Assembly (NCBI GenBank): GCA_020466095.1
Contig: CM035807.1
Coordinates: 77,870,595-77,934,594 of the forward strand
DNA: 64,000 bases
DNA from: Chlorops oryzae
Taxonomy: Eukaryota; Arthropoda; Insecta; Diptera; Chloropidae
Direction: 5' to 3'
Shown: piece by piece, positions 8,786 through 20,827 of the stretch
Numbering within the stretch: position 1 is the first letter of the stretch
How the letters are laid out: each line of letters opens with the position of its first letter
Made by a program: the position numbers and the translations under genes
Notes under the pieces: model-generated
Seen by the model: the letters and a program-made list of their open reading frames with translations, nothing else
Database searches by the model: none
Told to the model about the DNA's origin: nothing

Positions 8786-11700
8786 GCACTTAAAAGAAGT
8801 CAATTTATAATTACTATGGACTTTCATAGCTTTCATAATTATTTTCTTATCAGAAAGCCCGTAACTCTTCCAAATAAAGGCTTTGGGACTAGGCCAAACA
8901 ACTTAAGGAACTTTCACTTTGCTATGCACTTAACAGAATTGCAGTGACGTAACTTACTGCGTTCATATTGTTGTATGCACGTAGGACAGAGGACATAAAA
9001 ATACCCCATATTATTAAGCAATTTGACTAAAAGTAAGCGGTCCCATTGTTTTCTCACAATTTCAGAGCATTCATCTATTCAGGTCAGCACCATGTAGCCC
9101 TTTTTTTAGGTCCTGCGATGAGTTGACAACCAAGAAATTAGAGAATGGCAATCATTGCACTTGGATTGATCTCCTGTGTTCATCCTACAAAGCTATCGTT
9201 AAATTTATCACAGTGTAGTTTTTAAGGTGAAAATATGAAAAAGAAATATTTTAATCCACTTTCGCCCAGACGAAATATGGTGACGCAGAGACAAACACGC
9301 AGCCAAAAAAGGACAGACACAAAGACGAAGAACATATTAATGGAAGGCGACCAGAATGCACATCTGTCTTGTGATGATTTTTCGATTTTCCACTGCGTTG
9401 AAATTTTCCTGTGAAATTTAATTAATGCGTACATCATATTTCATAAATGCATAGCGATAAGCAGCTAATTCCGTCTGCTGGCTAAATTATGTAGAACTTC
9501 AATCGAGTCAGAAGTGAGGAGAAAAAATGTCTGCGAAAATGTCTCGCCGTTCGAGTGGCTTCCGTTACGCTTCATATTTTTTCGAATATTACAAGGTGAG
9601 AAGCAGTTTGAGAGAACTTGAAGAGTACCTAATTTATAAAATTTTATTAGGGAAATTCAAAGAAAAAATTATTTCAAAAATTATAATTATCATTAACGAA
9701 TGATTTAGTGTGTTCGTTTTACGAGATTACGAGTGATTCCATAGGGAACAATATTTATGTTGAAAAATAAATAAATATTAAATAATTAAAGAATAATCCG
9801 GCAGACATGCCATTCTCCCTTAGATTGCGGCAATTATTGCTTTGTGGGCCTTTCGTTGTAACAAATTTTGCACTAATTGTTACCAATACCGAGACAGAAG
9901 AGCTAACAATTCACACAGTCTCGGCCGCAATGAACTCCTCCATATTGTACGAGTATAGAAAAATATACACAATAAATACGTACATATGTTTCTCCTTGTG
10001 CCCACCAAAGTCTTGCAGCCTCTCGTCGAGTACGAGGGACGTGCTGGCCCTGGCAAACACTTGACTCGACTTCCCAATAATAATCGTTCGATCTAGGAAA
10101 CTTGGCGTGGACGCAAACACAGAATTTTCATATGGAACAGAACTACGACTTTCGGACTTTGTCTTCTTATACTGTTGTGCCTCAATTACTCGACTTGTTT
10201 GTTGCAAAAACGGAATCTCTTTCATCTTCCAGCAGCCGATGATGACGATGACGATGGCGATGATGATGCTGGCGGTGGTGCTGATGGTGCTGACTTGAAA
10301 AAAACCATCGATGGAAGGGGAAGGAGACACCTACGTTTATTTAAAAAGTGCAATTCCTATTTTGCGACGAATGGAAAAATCGTGTCGACCTTGAGCAACA
10401 AGATGATAATAAGTGAGACCGAAAATAAAAATAAAATAAAATAAAAAAATAAAAACAGGAAAAGACAAAGATTATTCTCAAGACGAAAAATATGTACTCC
10501 TTTATTAAATAAGTAGCCCTAACGAACCACATGGCAGTGGACAACGCGATACGCTGCGATTTAAGGTTTTTATATATTTTTCCATTTAACGAAGCTGTTA
10601 AAAGGAGATTTCTCGATCTTTGAATGTTCGGAGCTTTTAATGAGGCGAAGTTCGGTAAATAAATAAACTGATATAGAAATAAAGACAAAGCTGGAGCTGG
10701 AGAAAAGTATGTCGGCATTATTTTGCAGCGAAATTTGCCATGCACCGGTTGACTACAATTTAAATTCGAGAAACATTGAAACTGAATTAAATATATTTGA
10801 CAGAAGGACTTTGAACATACATATGGTACAATCAGGAAAGCTTTTTTCCTTCATTTTACCACATCTGTCATAACAGTAATAAAATCCTAATAATTCATTC
10901 ACTTAGACTTATCTGTAAAATGTTTAAATTGTGGCATGAAACGTCGAAACATTTCAATACCAGTTCTTGTCAGAAGCGTTCAAAATATTTTTTCCCCACA
11001 ATCAAGCACGCTAGGTTTTCCGCACGATACGTTCGCCAAAGGAGATACCTATGCCTAAGTATAAGTATGTTCATATGGTCACATGTTCATATGCTGCACA
11101 TATGCAGGTACTTACTTTGAAAAGAACGTGTGCGGATGGAGAAGCTAAAATCGTTTTGTCGACTTCGACTGCATTTATCGATAACGTCTAACAAATTTCT
11201 TGCGTGCCTTAATATGGACGTAATTTTATTATTTTTACTTAACTTCTAAAGTTTTTGCGACCCTCTTCTGCTCTTCATCACACACTTAATACGCCTTTGC
11301 AATTATTTTTCAATCGAAAAATGATTTTTTCATAAGCCCAAAGTACGGGGCTAAAACGAACGAACGCCTTATCGTTTTATGGCATTGCAGATTCCATAAC
11401 TTTTAATAGAAGAAGAAGGAAAAAAAACCCAAAAAAAAAAAACTCCATAAATTTTCTCTCATAAATCCCAATTTCATATCATATTCCAATCAGCAAGGCA
11501 CATAAAACCAACTGGTCAGTAAATCCACAAAAATCCAGAAAGGTTCATCCAAACGGTGCAATGGAAAACGAAAAGGATACGCTTCTACGTTCGTATAATG
11601 CGCGTTAAGACAGTTCAATAACATTTATGACTAAATTTTTGTCGGCGGCAGCAGAAAATATTCCCCGTTTTATTTCAAGTTTGGGGAACATTTCCCCGGG

Positions 11701-14700
11701 CTTCAAACTGAATTGCTGAAATATTATGGTCTTGTGCCCATTGGGATTAAGGTATAAGTACATATGTGTAGTCATGTGTGCATTCAGAAATCGAAGCGGA
11801 TAAGCGGTAAGGCGTAAGGGTCAATAATTTCCGCCAGACATGATATCGACTACGTATGGTATGTACGTACGAACGTTGATACCATATTGAGGGGTTGAGA
11901 TATTGATGTAAAAACTGAGAAAAACTTGAACGATTTTATTGATAGCGAATATGAAGGAAATTCCACTACCGAACTTTTCATGGTGTTAGAATGGAAGAAA
12001 AAAAGCAAAAGAAAAACATAGTCAACATAAGTTTATGACCGACATTGACAACTTATTTTCTTGTAGACAATAACGGAAAAAGGGACAAGTTTTAATGAGA
12101 TGCATATCCCATGACGGTAATAAATACTTGCACAAGGAAAGCTCCGAAAGGCTGGGCTCTGATTGAAATTTCAAAGTTTTTCCTTTCAAAAATGGAAGTA
12201 GCACTTTATGGGCGATTTTTTTCGCCCCCCCGAAAACTTAATCCCCAAGAAAGTTATTCGAATTGATTACGGACAGAGAGAAGGTATCGGGTAAATTTAG
12301 ATGTGCTACTATTTACATATAAACTTTGAAGAGATTGAAAGTAAATAATGATATAATATTCATTGCACTTCTCTTCAAGACTCCAGCCATATAAATAAGG
12401 TTTACCTTTTAGCCCCCTCATAATTAACGTTCTCCGTCTGCCAGTCTGTCTGGTACCCTATCTGCTAGACAGCATCTATCATCGCATGTCTGACGTGCCA
12501 GCGCCAGATCTCAGTGCACACTTGCCTTCTCTCCTTTCTTTTCCCCTTTTTCATTCGAAGTTCTTCCCCACTTCGGTGTGGCAAAGTGTAATTTTTCTGA
12601 CAACACAATCCCACAGATTCTGTCATAATTTCGATCGCACAAGTGCCACACGCAATGTCGTTTGGGGGAAAGTGCAACAACGTTGTGCCGTCGTGTTTTC
12701 GCCAGTCGTGAAGACTTGGCGCTTATGAAACAGTTTTACATTGCCAACACATTTGGGGTTAGTCGGATCGTATTTGAGACATTTGTGACACTCTTAATAG
12801 AGCATATGTCATCGCAATGGGGATTTTAATAGGCCTGCTTCATTTTTCGGTCTTGGAATTGGATTTATCAAATATCCAGCTGCAGTATTCCACGAATAAG
12901 CAGCCTGTATAAAAAATATTCATTGTTAAACAACACACAACCTTAAATTGGCGTGATTCCTCAATCACTCTTGAAATTTTCCCCACCAGTTTACGTAATT
13001 TTATATGGAACCTTTATGTGGGGGTTACTTTAGTACGAAAAATACAAAACTCCAATTCTGTAAAAATCAAAAACATCGATCTCTTTAAAGAGGGCCTCCG
13101 AACGGCTATCCTTTTTTCGGCTTTATGCGATTAAAAGTGGGTCTAATGCACAATTTACCCAACGGCTTTCCACTGGAGCCGCAAAGAAAATAAAACAAAC
13201 AAAAAAATTTTTTTTTGTTAAATAGGAAAACTTTCTTAAAGTTTATTTACTTTCTTTTGGCATCATCTAATGAACTTACTCCGGTAGACTCCATCAATGT
13301 TACCCTCAAGGAACAACCTCTCATGTCATTGTGCGCAGACAGCACTCAATGATCATTACTCAATGCGCTGATCATTGGATTTTGAAATCGATGTTACATT
13401 CGCCGACTCGAAATAACTCAATTTTATTCAAATTAAATTAAGCGAATAAATGAAAACCGGAAATCGACAACAACTCGTAATGCTGCGACCGCCATAGATC
13501 GAGAGACGAAAATCTCTATGAAACGATACGCATCGAAAACGAACGATGGCAACGATTGATGCCAGGTTTTTTAACATCTCAACTTTTTGTTTGTTTGGTG
13601 TTTCTGTTTTTTTTTTTTTTTTTTTACCTCTGCATGAAATAAAATACAATTTAATTTGATGAGTATTCACCGTTGACAGAGTCAACAAGCAACAAAGCAA
13701 ATCAGCAAATCAATTGTTGAAGTTACAATTGGCATAAGGCTATAAGCAAAATATTGAACCACAATAATCATCTTAAAAAATCAAGTCAATCTCAACGACA
13801 ACATCAATATAAGCCAAATCAATAGCAACAAGAAGAAGAAGAACAACAACAACTCCGACGACGTCAACAATCGGCAACGAGCTCCTGCGGCATCATCAAC
13901 ATTATCATCATTATTGTCATCGGCAAAATCTGGTCCCCCGTTTTTGCATACAACGTTAGCATTTTGTTGTATAACTCAACGATTGGAAGCTAAAGATAAC
14001 AAAAGAAACTTTTTGCATACCAACCAACAGTGAATGTAGACGCAACATTTTGTTGCAAGCAGCAGCAGCAGCAGCAGAAGCAGCGGCAGCGGCATCAAAA
14101 ACAACAACAATCAATACAATCCAACAAAAGCTCAATTGATTAGCGTTGATTGTAAGTGGAGCGATGCAGACCAGCGATGCAGCCTGCATCAGTTGCAACA
14201 ATCATTTACTTATTGTTGACGATGACACTGGCGACATACTCATCCGCTTATCAAATTACGAGAACCGGGATAGAAAAGAATCGTTCATTTCCCGTTCCCT
14301 CGCCGTTCGTGATTGAATGAAACCTGCAACGTAAACGTGGCCATCAGACAATAACTTTAATGAAAATGTTGTGTCTTCAATGCTTCCTCTTGGAAAAATT
14401 AAGGTATGGATGTACGTTCAAGTGCAATGACTGCCTTCGTCGATTCATAAAAATTGTTGCTTCGGTATTTTCACTGGCCTCACTACAACCTAGTTGCAGA
14501 CTTGGATGGGAGCTACCATTCTCAGCTCGTCGTTGTCACAAGTGAATATGCTAACACATAAATTCGCGTTAATAAATTTATTAATGTCGATCTTTATCGG
14601 GGGAACGCAGGAAAAGTTGCATGGCAAACATATATCGAACACTAATGTTGACTGTTTTGAAGCAGCTACTGTTAGAGTGTAAATCGCTGGCATTGCATGA

Positions 14701-15090
14701 GCTACATTTGCATAACCAATATGCAAATTCATTGATATATTGGGCTCAGAGCAGTTCAAAAAAGTGGCCTGAGTGCTGTTCTTTTTTTCTTTTTTGGTTG
14801 AAGTGATTTCAAAAACGTTGAAGACTGGAATTATCGGTTTGTTTTAGAATCATGGCGTGTTTAAGATTTCATAGCTCAACTACTTTTATACCTATGTATG
14901 TTATGATTATAACCTAATTAACTATTTCTTAAGCCTGAAACTAGACTCCAGACTTCGTTAAGAGAATTGTTGTACATAATGCAACGTTTTTCGATGATAT
15001 ACCTACTTTTTATAAACCTACACAGTAAAAGGTAAAGAATTAATATTAAAACTAATGAATATAAAATTTAAACATTTTTACGCCCACAAG
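8786..15090. other. gene-poor intergenic block with simple repeats
   Basis: No coding exon found. The block contains a GATGATGACGATGA-type run (10238-10275), a poly-T run near 13607-13625, a CAA/CAG-rich interval (13800-14110) and ordinary AT-rich sequence. Few transposon signatures are visible. It is a candidate for regulatory DNA by position only. Confidence 0.4.
14058..14092. repeat. CAG trinucleotide run
   Basis: Interrupted (CAG)n/(CGG CAG) tract of the 'opa' type. It is not in a supported coding frame. Confidence 0.75.
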
Positions 15091-15095
15091 TTGGG

Positions 15096-15215
15096 ATGTT
15101 TAGAAACTTCTGTAAAAGGCAAAACACAGCGCGTCAATATCGGCGGGACGTTGGGTATATTTAAACCGGGCTTGACCGACTGTAGCTTTCTTATTTGTTT
15201 AGTATTTAATTTGAA
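15096..15215 (-). mobile_element. truncated helentron-like family A fragment
   Basis: Matches the family A end at 58330-58420 in the same orientation: 'acttctgta', 'cgtcaatatcggcgggacg', 'gggcttgaccgac', 'agctttctta'. Only about 120 bp of the element is present. Confidence 0.6.
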
Positions 15216-15394
15216 TTTCAATACCAAAAAGTTTTATTTGAATACCTAGTTTTCGGAATTAATTTTATTCCGTAAGGTTTTAATTGGATGCTGCGAAATC
15301 TCTGTCAAATTTCTTTAAACCAAAATTTGGATTAAAAATAGTACCTTTTTTCATGTTCAACGTTTAACTTCGAAAATATTATAGAATTTTAGTA

Positions 15395-15726
15395 CAGTAG
15401 AATCTGGAAATCGAATCCCTGATATAATGAACACATCGAAATAGTGAACGCTTTTTCGTTACACGGACTGTTCTAGATTATCAGGCCTATATATAGGAGC
15501 GGTAGAAAGGGGGGATTTTCTCCCGGGCCTGAGCTTTCTGAAGGGGCCCACAATTGGCATGGGACTTTTTTTTTGGTCGCACATTTTTGTGAGGGGTCCT
15601 GGAAAAAAATTTCTCTCTACGGGCCTGTAAATAATGAACAAAACATTCAAGATCGCTGATATGAACAATCTGGATACAATTGAACAGGACGTGAAAAAAT
15701 TAATTCAATATTTACAGATGCGACTG
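15395..15726. mobile_element. pogo/Tigger-like MITE, TA-flanked
   Basis: Terminal inverted repeats CAGT[AC]G[AC]ATCTG[GT]AAAT at 15395 and 15726, flanked by TA at 15393-15394 and 15727-15728. The interior includes AT-rich 'tataatgaac'-type sequence typical of pogo-group ends. It is interrupted by a small hAT-like insert at 15482-15627. No transposase is present. Confidence 0.65.
15482..15627. mobile_element. small hAT-like insert with CAGGCC ends
   Basis: 146-bp segment beginning CAGGCCTATA and ending in the complement of CAGGCCCGTA. Flanking 8-mers tagattat and taaataat agree at 6 of 8 positions, consistent with an aged 8-bp target duplication. It is nested in the pogo-like MITE. Confidence 0.5.
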
Positions 15727-15740
15727 TATTAAAATACTAC

Positions 15741-16415
15741 CAAGCAAGTAAGAAAGCCCGACTTTGAAATACCCAGCGTCCCGACATTATTGGCGCACTA
15801 TATTTTGCCTCTCCATTTGTGGGCGTGGCAGTGGGCGGGCCACACAATTTTTTTCCTACACCTTTCGTTCGCCTTGGTCAACCTATGTTGTGAATTTAAA
15901 GCTTCTACGCCTTTTACTTCACAAGTTACGATAAATTCTAATTTGTGGGTTTATTTATGGGCGTGGCTCGAAGGGGACGGCGTCCAGTTTTTTCCAGGAT
16001 ATATCCCTTTACGTAGTTTACCAGTACACCAAATATCAAAATGGTTTGAGTGCTTCGCAAGTTACAAGCATTTTACTGAAAATACATTAAATTCATTTGT
16101 GGGCGTGGCAGCGGGCGGATGTCTCCCATTTTTACTAAGGATTATACTCGGATCCCAATATACTTGGGTGCCAAATTTTCGACTTGGTTGGTAGAGCCGT
16201 TTCGGAGGAGATCCGGACACAGACGGACGGAAAGAGGAACGGACGGACAGACGGAGAGACGAAGAGACGGACAGACGAACGGACGGACAGACGGACATAA
16301 GGACATGTCTAAATCGATTCAGTTTTTGATCCTGATCAAGAATATATATATATGTCTATATCTACAGAGCTTAGTTCTAACATAGCTGTTACAAGATTCG
16401 CGCATGGGTGTAATA
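15741..16415 (+). mobile_element. helentron/DINE-1-like element, family A
   Basis: Begins CAAGTAAGAAAGCCCGAC. It contains repeated 'tttgtgggcgtggc' blocks (near 15820, 15943 and 16098), a run of ggacggacag repeats (16215-16300) and 'gacatgtctaaatcgattcag...tcctgatcaagaatatatata'. This is the arrangement of the Drosophila DINE-1/INE-1 class of Helitron-like elements. An open frame over 15790-16194 is a property of the repeat, not a gene. A second copy in opposite orientation is at 57912-58420. Confidence 0.7.
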
Positions 16416-17110
16416 AGTGTGTTATAGTCATGGCGAGCCTACCGACCAGACACCCGACACAAACGCATATGCAGGGGCGGACTGGGCCACCGGGCAAATG
16501 GGCTCCAGGTACGCTGTATCTGTGATCAATACTCATTGAGTAAGGATTTTTATATATATATATATTTTTTTTTTAGATAACGGGCTTCCATTTTTTCAAG
16601 CACCCGGTGGGGCCTTTGACCCCCAGTCCGTCCCTGAACATATGTTTAAATAATTTGTAAAAAACGCCCAAAAAACTGGGTCATTAAGATAGAATATTCA
16701 CGCGATTTTAAAGGCCATTAAAGCAGACATATACCGACTTTTTTTAATTTTCCTTACGAAAGCTGCGCCTTTGCCGCGCTCACTTTTATAAATTTTTTGA
16801 ATTCCGAATCTTCCGATCTAAATTTCATTCAAATATTTCGAAAAAGTCCGATTTTGGGGCAGTTTTGGGATTTTTGTGACAGACCCTAGTATTGAAAGTA
16901 TCTTAGTAATGGACCGATCAAAATTTTTGGAGATAATGTTTGTGGGTATCAAACAAGCATACATCCCAACTTTCGTTCAAGTCCCATTTGAATTTCGGGT
17001 GTAGAGACAATTTTCGAAAAACGCCCTTCTATCACGCCCACTTTTCCAATTTTTGGAAATTACATTATTTGTCTTTAGAGATGTTATTTGATATAAAAAG
17101 CAAGCACAAA
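16416..17110 (+). mobile_element. helentron-like element, family B, copy 1 (interrupted)
   Basis: Shares with 61178-61760 the ordered blocks 'gttatagtca.ggcgagcct', 'cgacacaaacg', 'ggccattaa', 'ataccgactttt', 'gattttggggca', 'tttttgtgacagaccctagta' and 'cgcccacttttccaattttt'. A 164-bp hAT-like MITE (16472-16635) splits its 5' part. The 3' hairpin is missing. Confidence 0.65.
16472..16635. mobile_element. hAT-like MITE, CAGGGGCGGACTGGG ends
   Basis: Inverted ends CAGGGGCGGACTGGG and CCCAGTCCGTCCCTG (one mismatch), followed by paired CACCGGG/CCCGGTG blocks. Flanking 8-mers cgcatatg and aacatatg agree at 6 of 8 positions. The length of 164 bp excludes coding capacity. Confidence 0.72.
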
Positions 17111-18571
17111 TGGTTTTAAAAACGAAAGAAAAAATTCTCAATTTTTAACTTTCTCGCGATTTGAATACTTTTGGTTTAAAATTTGTTGTTTTGATTATTT
17201 TTACTTATTATCATTTAAGGATTTTTTGTTCAATATAGGATGTTAACAAATTTGAAAGACCTAAATGCCAGGCTAACAGAAGCTGGCAGGATTGGTAATA
17301 GGAATTTTAAGGCTATCAAGTATTACTTTTCAGATTGCTTTTGATTTCAATCTTCCGTATGGAGAATCACTTTCAAATGGAGGTACATCTGAGTTGGGAA
17401 ACATTACAAACTGGACTGCTTCCTGTCGTAAACCTTTTGAGTTTTCTCCCTTCTGTCGGAAATCGACGCGACACGAAGAAATCAAACTTTCAAATATCTA
17501 TAAATAGTTTTATTAAGGGGTTTCCCTTAAACGTGTATTCGCCTCGAAAATCTGGAAACCTCGTTAATCAAGAAAGCTTGAAAATGAATAAATGACATTT
17601 TATATGAAAAAATGGTTGGAAGACAGAGTCATTTTTTCAAAATATATAATTACAATGTAAAAAAAAATTTTTTTTGCAGCTTAATGCCCCTATTGCCAAT
17701 TAGAACCGCTTTGAGTTATATTTTATCCAGTACCTACAATAAAACCAAATCAATTTTCTACATTGCTAATTACAACTGAAATCTTTGTAGTTCAAAAGAT
17801 AGATCTATTCAGGATTGTAACTATTTGGCTATCTAAAGCAAGAGAAACATTTTTATTAAAAGCAAATACACAATATAATATAGATATATAATAATACCTT
17901 AATTAAATGATGATAAGAACTATGATTTTGAGTTGTTAAATTCTTTTATAATACCGAAATATAACTGACTAAAATTTTCACAACTAAAAACAGTCCAACT
18001 GTGATTGTTAATAGGGACATAAGTTCCAAATAAAAAGTTTAAAAAAATCTAAAATGATTGAACTCTTATGCTCATAAAAAAAGTGAAATTTATGCGTTTA
18101 CATCAAAATAACCCCTTAATAAATGCAAATAAATATTTTTTGTAGCTAGGCTCACCTATCGAGGAATTCTGTTGGGCGCCATCAAAGAAAATTGGAGTTG
18201 GACGGGACGCAACAACTTGTTTTTCAATCTCAATTATTGCTATTAATGGACAAAAACTTACCATGTCTACCACCTACAATTTTTCAATTTATTTAACAAG
18301 GCATTCTATACGTTCACCCGAATTTGGCGTAGGTCCCATGTTATGGGGAGAAAATCCTTGTGCTTGTGCTCTGTAAAGCTGTAAGTTCGTAAGCAGAATA
18401 AAAATTTATTTTTAAAAACCAAACCTTACTTCTTTATTTTAATGCCAACAATAAAATACACTCAGTTGAATAAAAGATAAGCTATGGTTTAGTCCCGAAA
18501 AAATATAAAATAAAATACCATTCCATTTAATTTCATAATGTCATACTTTATTCAATTCCTTAGGATAGTGT
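17111..18571. other. AT-rich intergenic, nothing recognised
   Basis: No coding exon or defined element was seen. Short open frames at 17292-17595 lack any recognisable domain. Confidence 0.4.
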
Positions 18572-18760
18572 TGCTGTCACAAAGGGTGGCACACTTAGGC
18601 ACCAAATGGGCCCTTTGTGATACTATCAATAATTGGAAAACAAAGAAAAACAGAAACTGAAAAGCTACACAAAAATCCACCACCTCAGCTGGGAGTCGAA
18701 CCCATGGCCTCTCGCTTCGTAAGCTGGCATCTCACCCAATACGGCACAGAGGCTGACATT
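18572..18760 (-). repeat. tRNA-derived SINE-like repeat, copy 2
   Basis: On the minus strand the head carries a perfect Pol III box B (GGTTCGACTCC, 18692-18702) and a near-perfect box A (TGCCGTATTGG, 18736-18746) at tRNA-like spacing. The body, with 'gggccctttgtgatactat', continues to about 18572 and is shared with 8557-8785. The tRNA-like fold is not good enough for a functional tRNA. Confidence 0.65.
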
Positions 18761-19412
18761 CAATTTCTTAACACCTGTAACAGGCCAAATTAATAATTGA
18801 TAATAAACACAAGTCCAAACAGATTTTTTAACTTATTTAACATTGAGGAGCTCAAAAAAGAATATCGCACATATTATTTTCCTTTATAGAACAGTCAGTT
18901 GGAAGAAAAGGCTTTTAAAGCCGTGGTTACACTTATGAATTTAATTGAAATCGATCTTTGGTGAAAATCAGCTATTTTGAATGTGGACCTTGAGGACCAC
19001 ATTCCGGTTAGAGGGTTAAGAATACCTATATTTTTAATGACAATGTCGTCTTTGAATTAAATCTAAAACTGATAATTACTTCCCAGCGACCAAAATGTTG
19101 CTTACAGAAGCAATGAAACACAACACATTTCGTAGGCCGCAGGCCTCACGACCTCATATACCATTCCAGTATACTTTTGCTCGAGCGTGACCATTTTGTA
19201 GAGTGAACGCTACCAACCGCGTACATAAAGTATGGTATTGGTAGGCAGTTTGCCTACAATATAGCATATTTTGTAATCTATTAATAGGCAGATCGCTTAC
19301 AGTCTCGCTTATTTTGTAGGCGGTAGGTACTGTTGGCCGGTGGGTTACTTATTTATGCTGTTCTATTCTTAAATAATATATCGATTACAAATTTTAAGAA
19401 TATTAAAAACTC
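18761..19412. other. AT-rich intergenic, nothing recognised
   Basis: No gene or clear repeat. The 'tgcctacaatatagca' and 'gtaggcggtag' stretches near 19240-19330 look like an old repeat but have no second copy here. Confidence 0.35.
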
Positions 19413-19418
19413 CATAAT

Positions 19419-20024
19419 CATAGCTGTGAAATTGCGATTATGATTAGTAATCAATTAAATTACATTTTAAGAGGAATTATAATGATTATATAATCCTTAT
19501 ATGAGATTTTTCTGGTAAGTAATTGATTACGAATACAAATAATCAAATTGGAATCAGGATTACTTGCGATTACGAAAAATAATCAAAAGAGACTATTTTC
19601 TTTTGCCGGCATAGTAAATCAAGGCGAATAGCAGTTTCTTTGTTTAATCATGCATTGTGTGTTTTCGTTCTTTTTCATAGTTAAATATTTGTATTATATA
19701 TATTTTTATTTGTTTTTGAATCAAATTCTTCTGAAAATTCCTAGTTGAACTGACAAAAAACCCAAAATACAAAAATAATCAAAAATAATCTTCAAAAGTA
19801 GTCGGATTACTTTTTTGATTATTTTTTGTTTTTTTTTGTTTTTTTTTTTATTATTTTTCGTAATCGCAAGTAATCCTGATTCCAATTTGATTATTTGTAT
19901 TCGTAATTCTTGGATTATTGGGCCAAACAGAAAAGAATCGTACTTAATCAATTACTTCAACTTTTGAATAAAAGTAATCAAATTACTAATGACTACGATT
20001 AGTAATCATTACTTCACAGCTATG
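19419..20024. mobile_element. palindromic MITE with 58-bp perfect internal inverted repeat
   Basis: Ends CATAGCTGTGAA (19419) and its complement TTCACAGCTATG (to 20024) are flanked by the identical hexamer cataat (19413-19418, 20025-20030). The arms are full of 'agtaatcaatta'-type repeats. Two internal arms, 19526-19583 and 19850-19907, are perfect inverted copies over 58 bp. It is non-coding. The terminal sequence and internal repeats resemble non-autonomous hAT elements, but the 6-bp duplication leaves the superfamily open. Confidence 0.68.
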
Positions 20025-20183
20025 CATAATAATAATCACTATTATGATAACTATCATTATCATCATAATTTTTAACATTATCATCATCATAATCAGTGTT
20101 CTCATTGTGATAATGATCATAATTAACATCATCGGCATCAGTTATAGATTTAAGTCCTGTTCATATTCTTGTATTTATATATA

Positions 20184-20785
20184 CAGGGTGTCCCGTAGGT
20201 GAGTGCAGGGATGGTAGGGGAGGTCACGACGAACAAAAAATCGTATGGGAGGGGGGGTCCCAAATGCACCCCTGAGGAGTTATAGGCCTTAAAGTTTTTA
20301 GGCAGTAATTCGAGAAAAAAAAATCTACCAACATATTTGTGTACTGTAAAAGAAAAAATGTTATGCCCTTTAAAAGCCAATTGTGTGAGCTTTAAGGCAA
20401 AATTGAATTAATCGTAAAAATTTGAGCAATTGTGGGAGAAATAAAAGGTCAAAGTCAAAAATTACAAAATAAATTTAAATGTTTTAACTTTGGCAGCCAT
20501 TTTGGTATGAAAAGTGTCCGATTAACACCATTCTTTTGCATTTTTTCCGCAATCCTCAATCGATTTCCTTTCATTTGGTACCCCATAGGTTTCAGAAACT
20601 TTTCCAAATAAGACGCAAACAATTTTTTTTGGGTTTGAGAACTTTTTGTTTTTTAAATTAATTATTCAAAGTAGTCCCATGCTGAAAATGTATGGAAAAA
20701 GTGTTAATATTAACACATGCTTTTTCTAATTGTTTTCAAAATCCTCGTAATTTACTTAGATTGGTGGTACATATGTTATACTGTT
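20184..20785. repeat. left long terminal inverted repeat of mariner
   Basis: Pairs with 22075-22689. Shared landmarks include GGGTGTCCCGTAG, 'tggtagattttttt', 'ttatgcccttta', 'gcagccattttggta', 'taatattaacac' and 'tggtggtacatatgttat'. The arms differ by small indels and scattered substitutions. Confidence 0.88.
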
Positions 20786-20827
20786 AAATATACACACTCA
20801 TAAATTAAAAAATTTTATTTTTTATTT

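Noticed and set aside
15790..16194. 134-codon open frame on the + strand
   Set aside because: It lies wholly within the helentron-like family A repeat, and its Trp/Ala-rich sequence follows the 'gtgggcgtggc' repeat.
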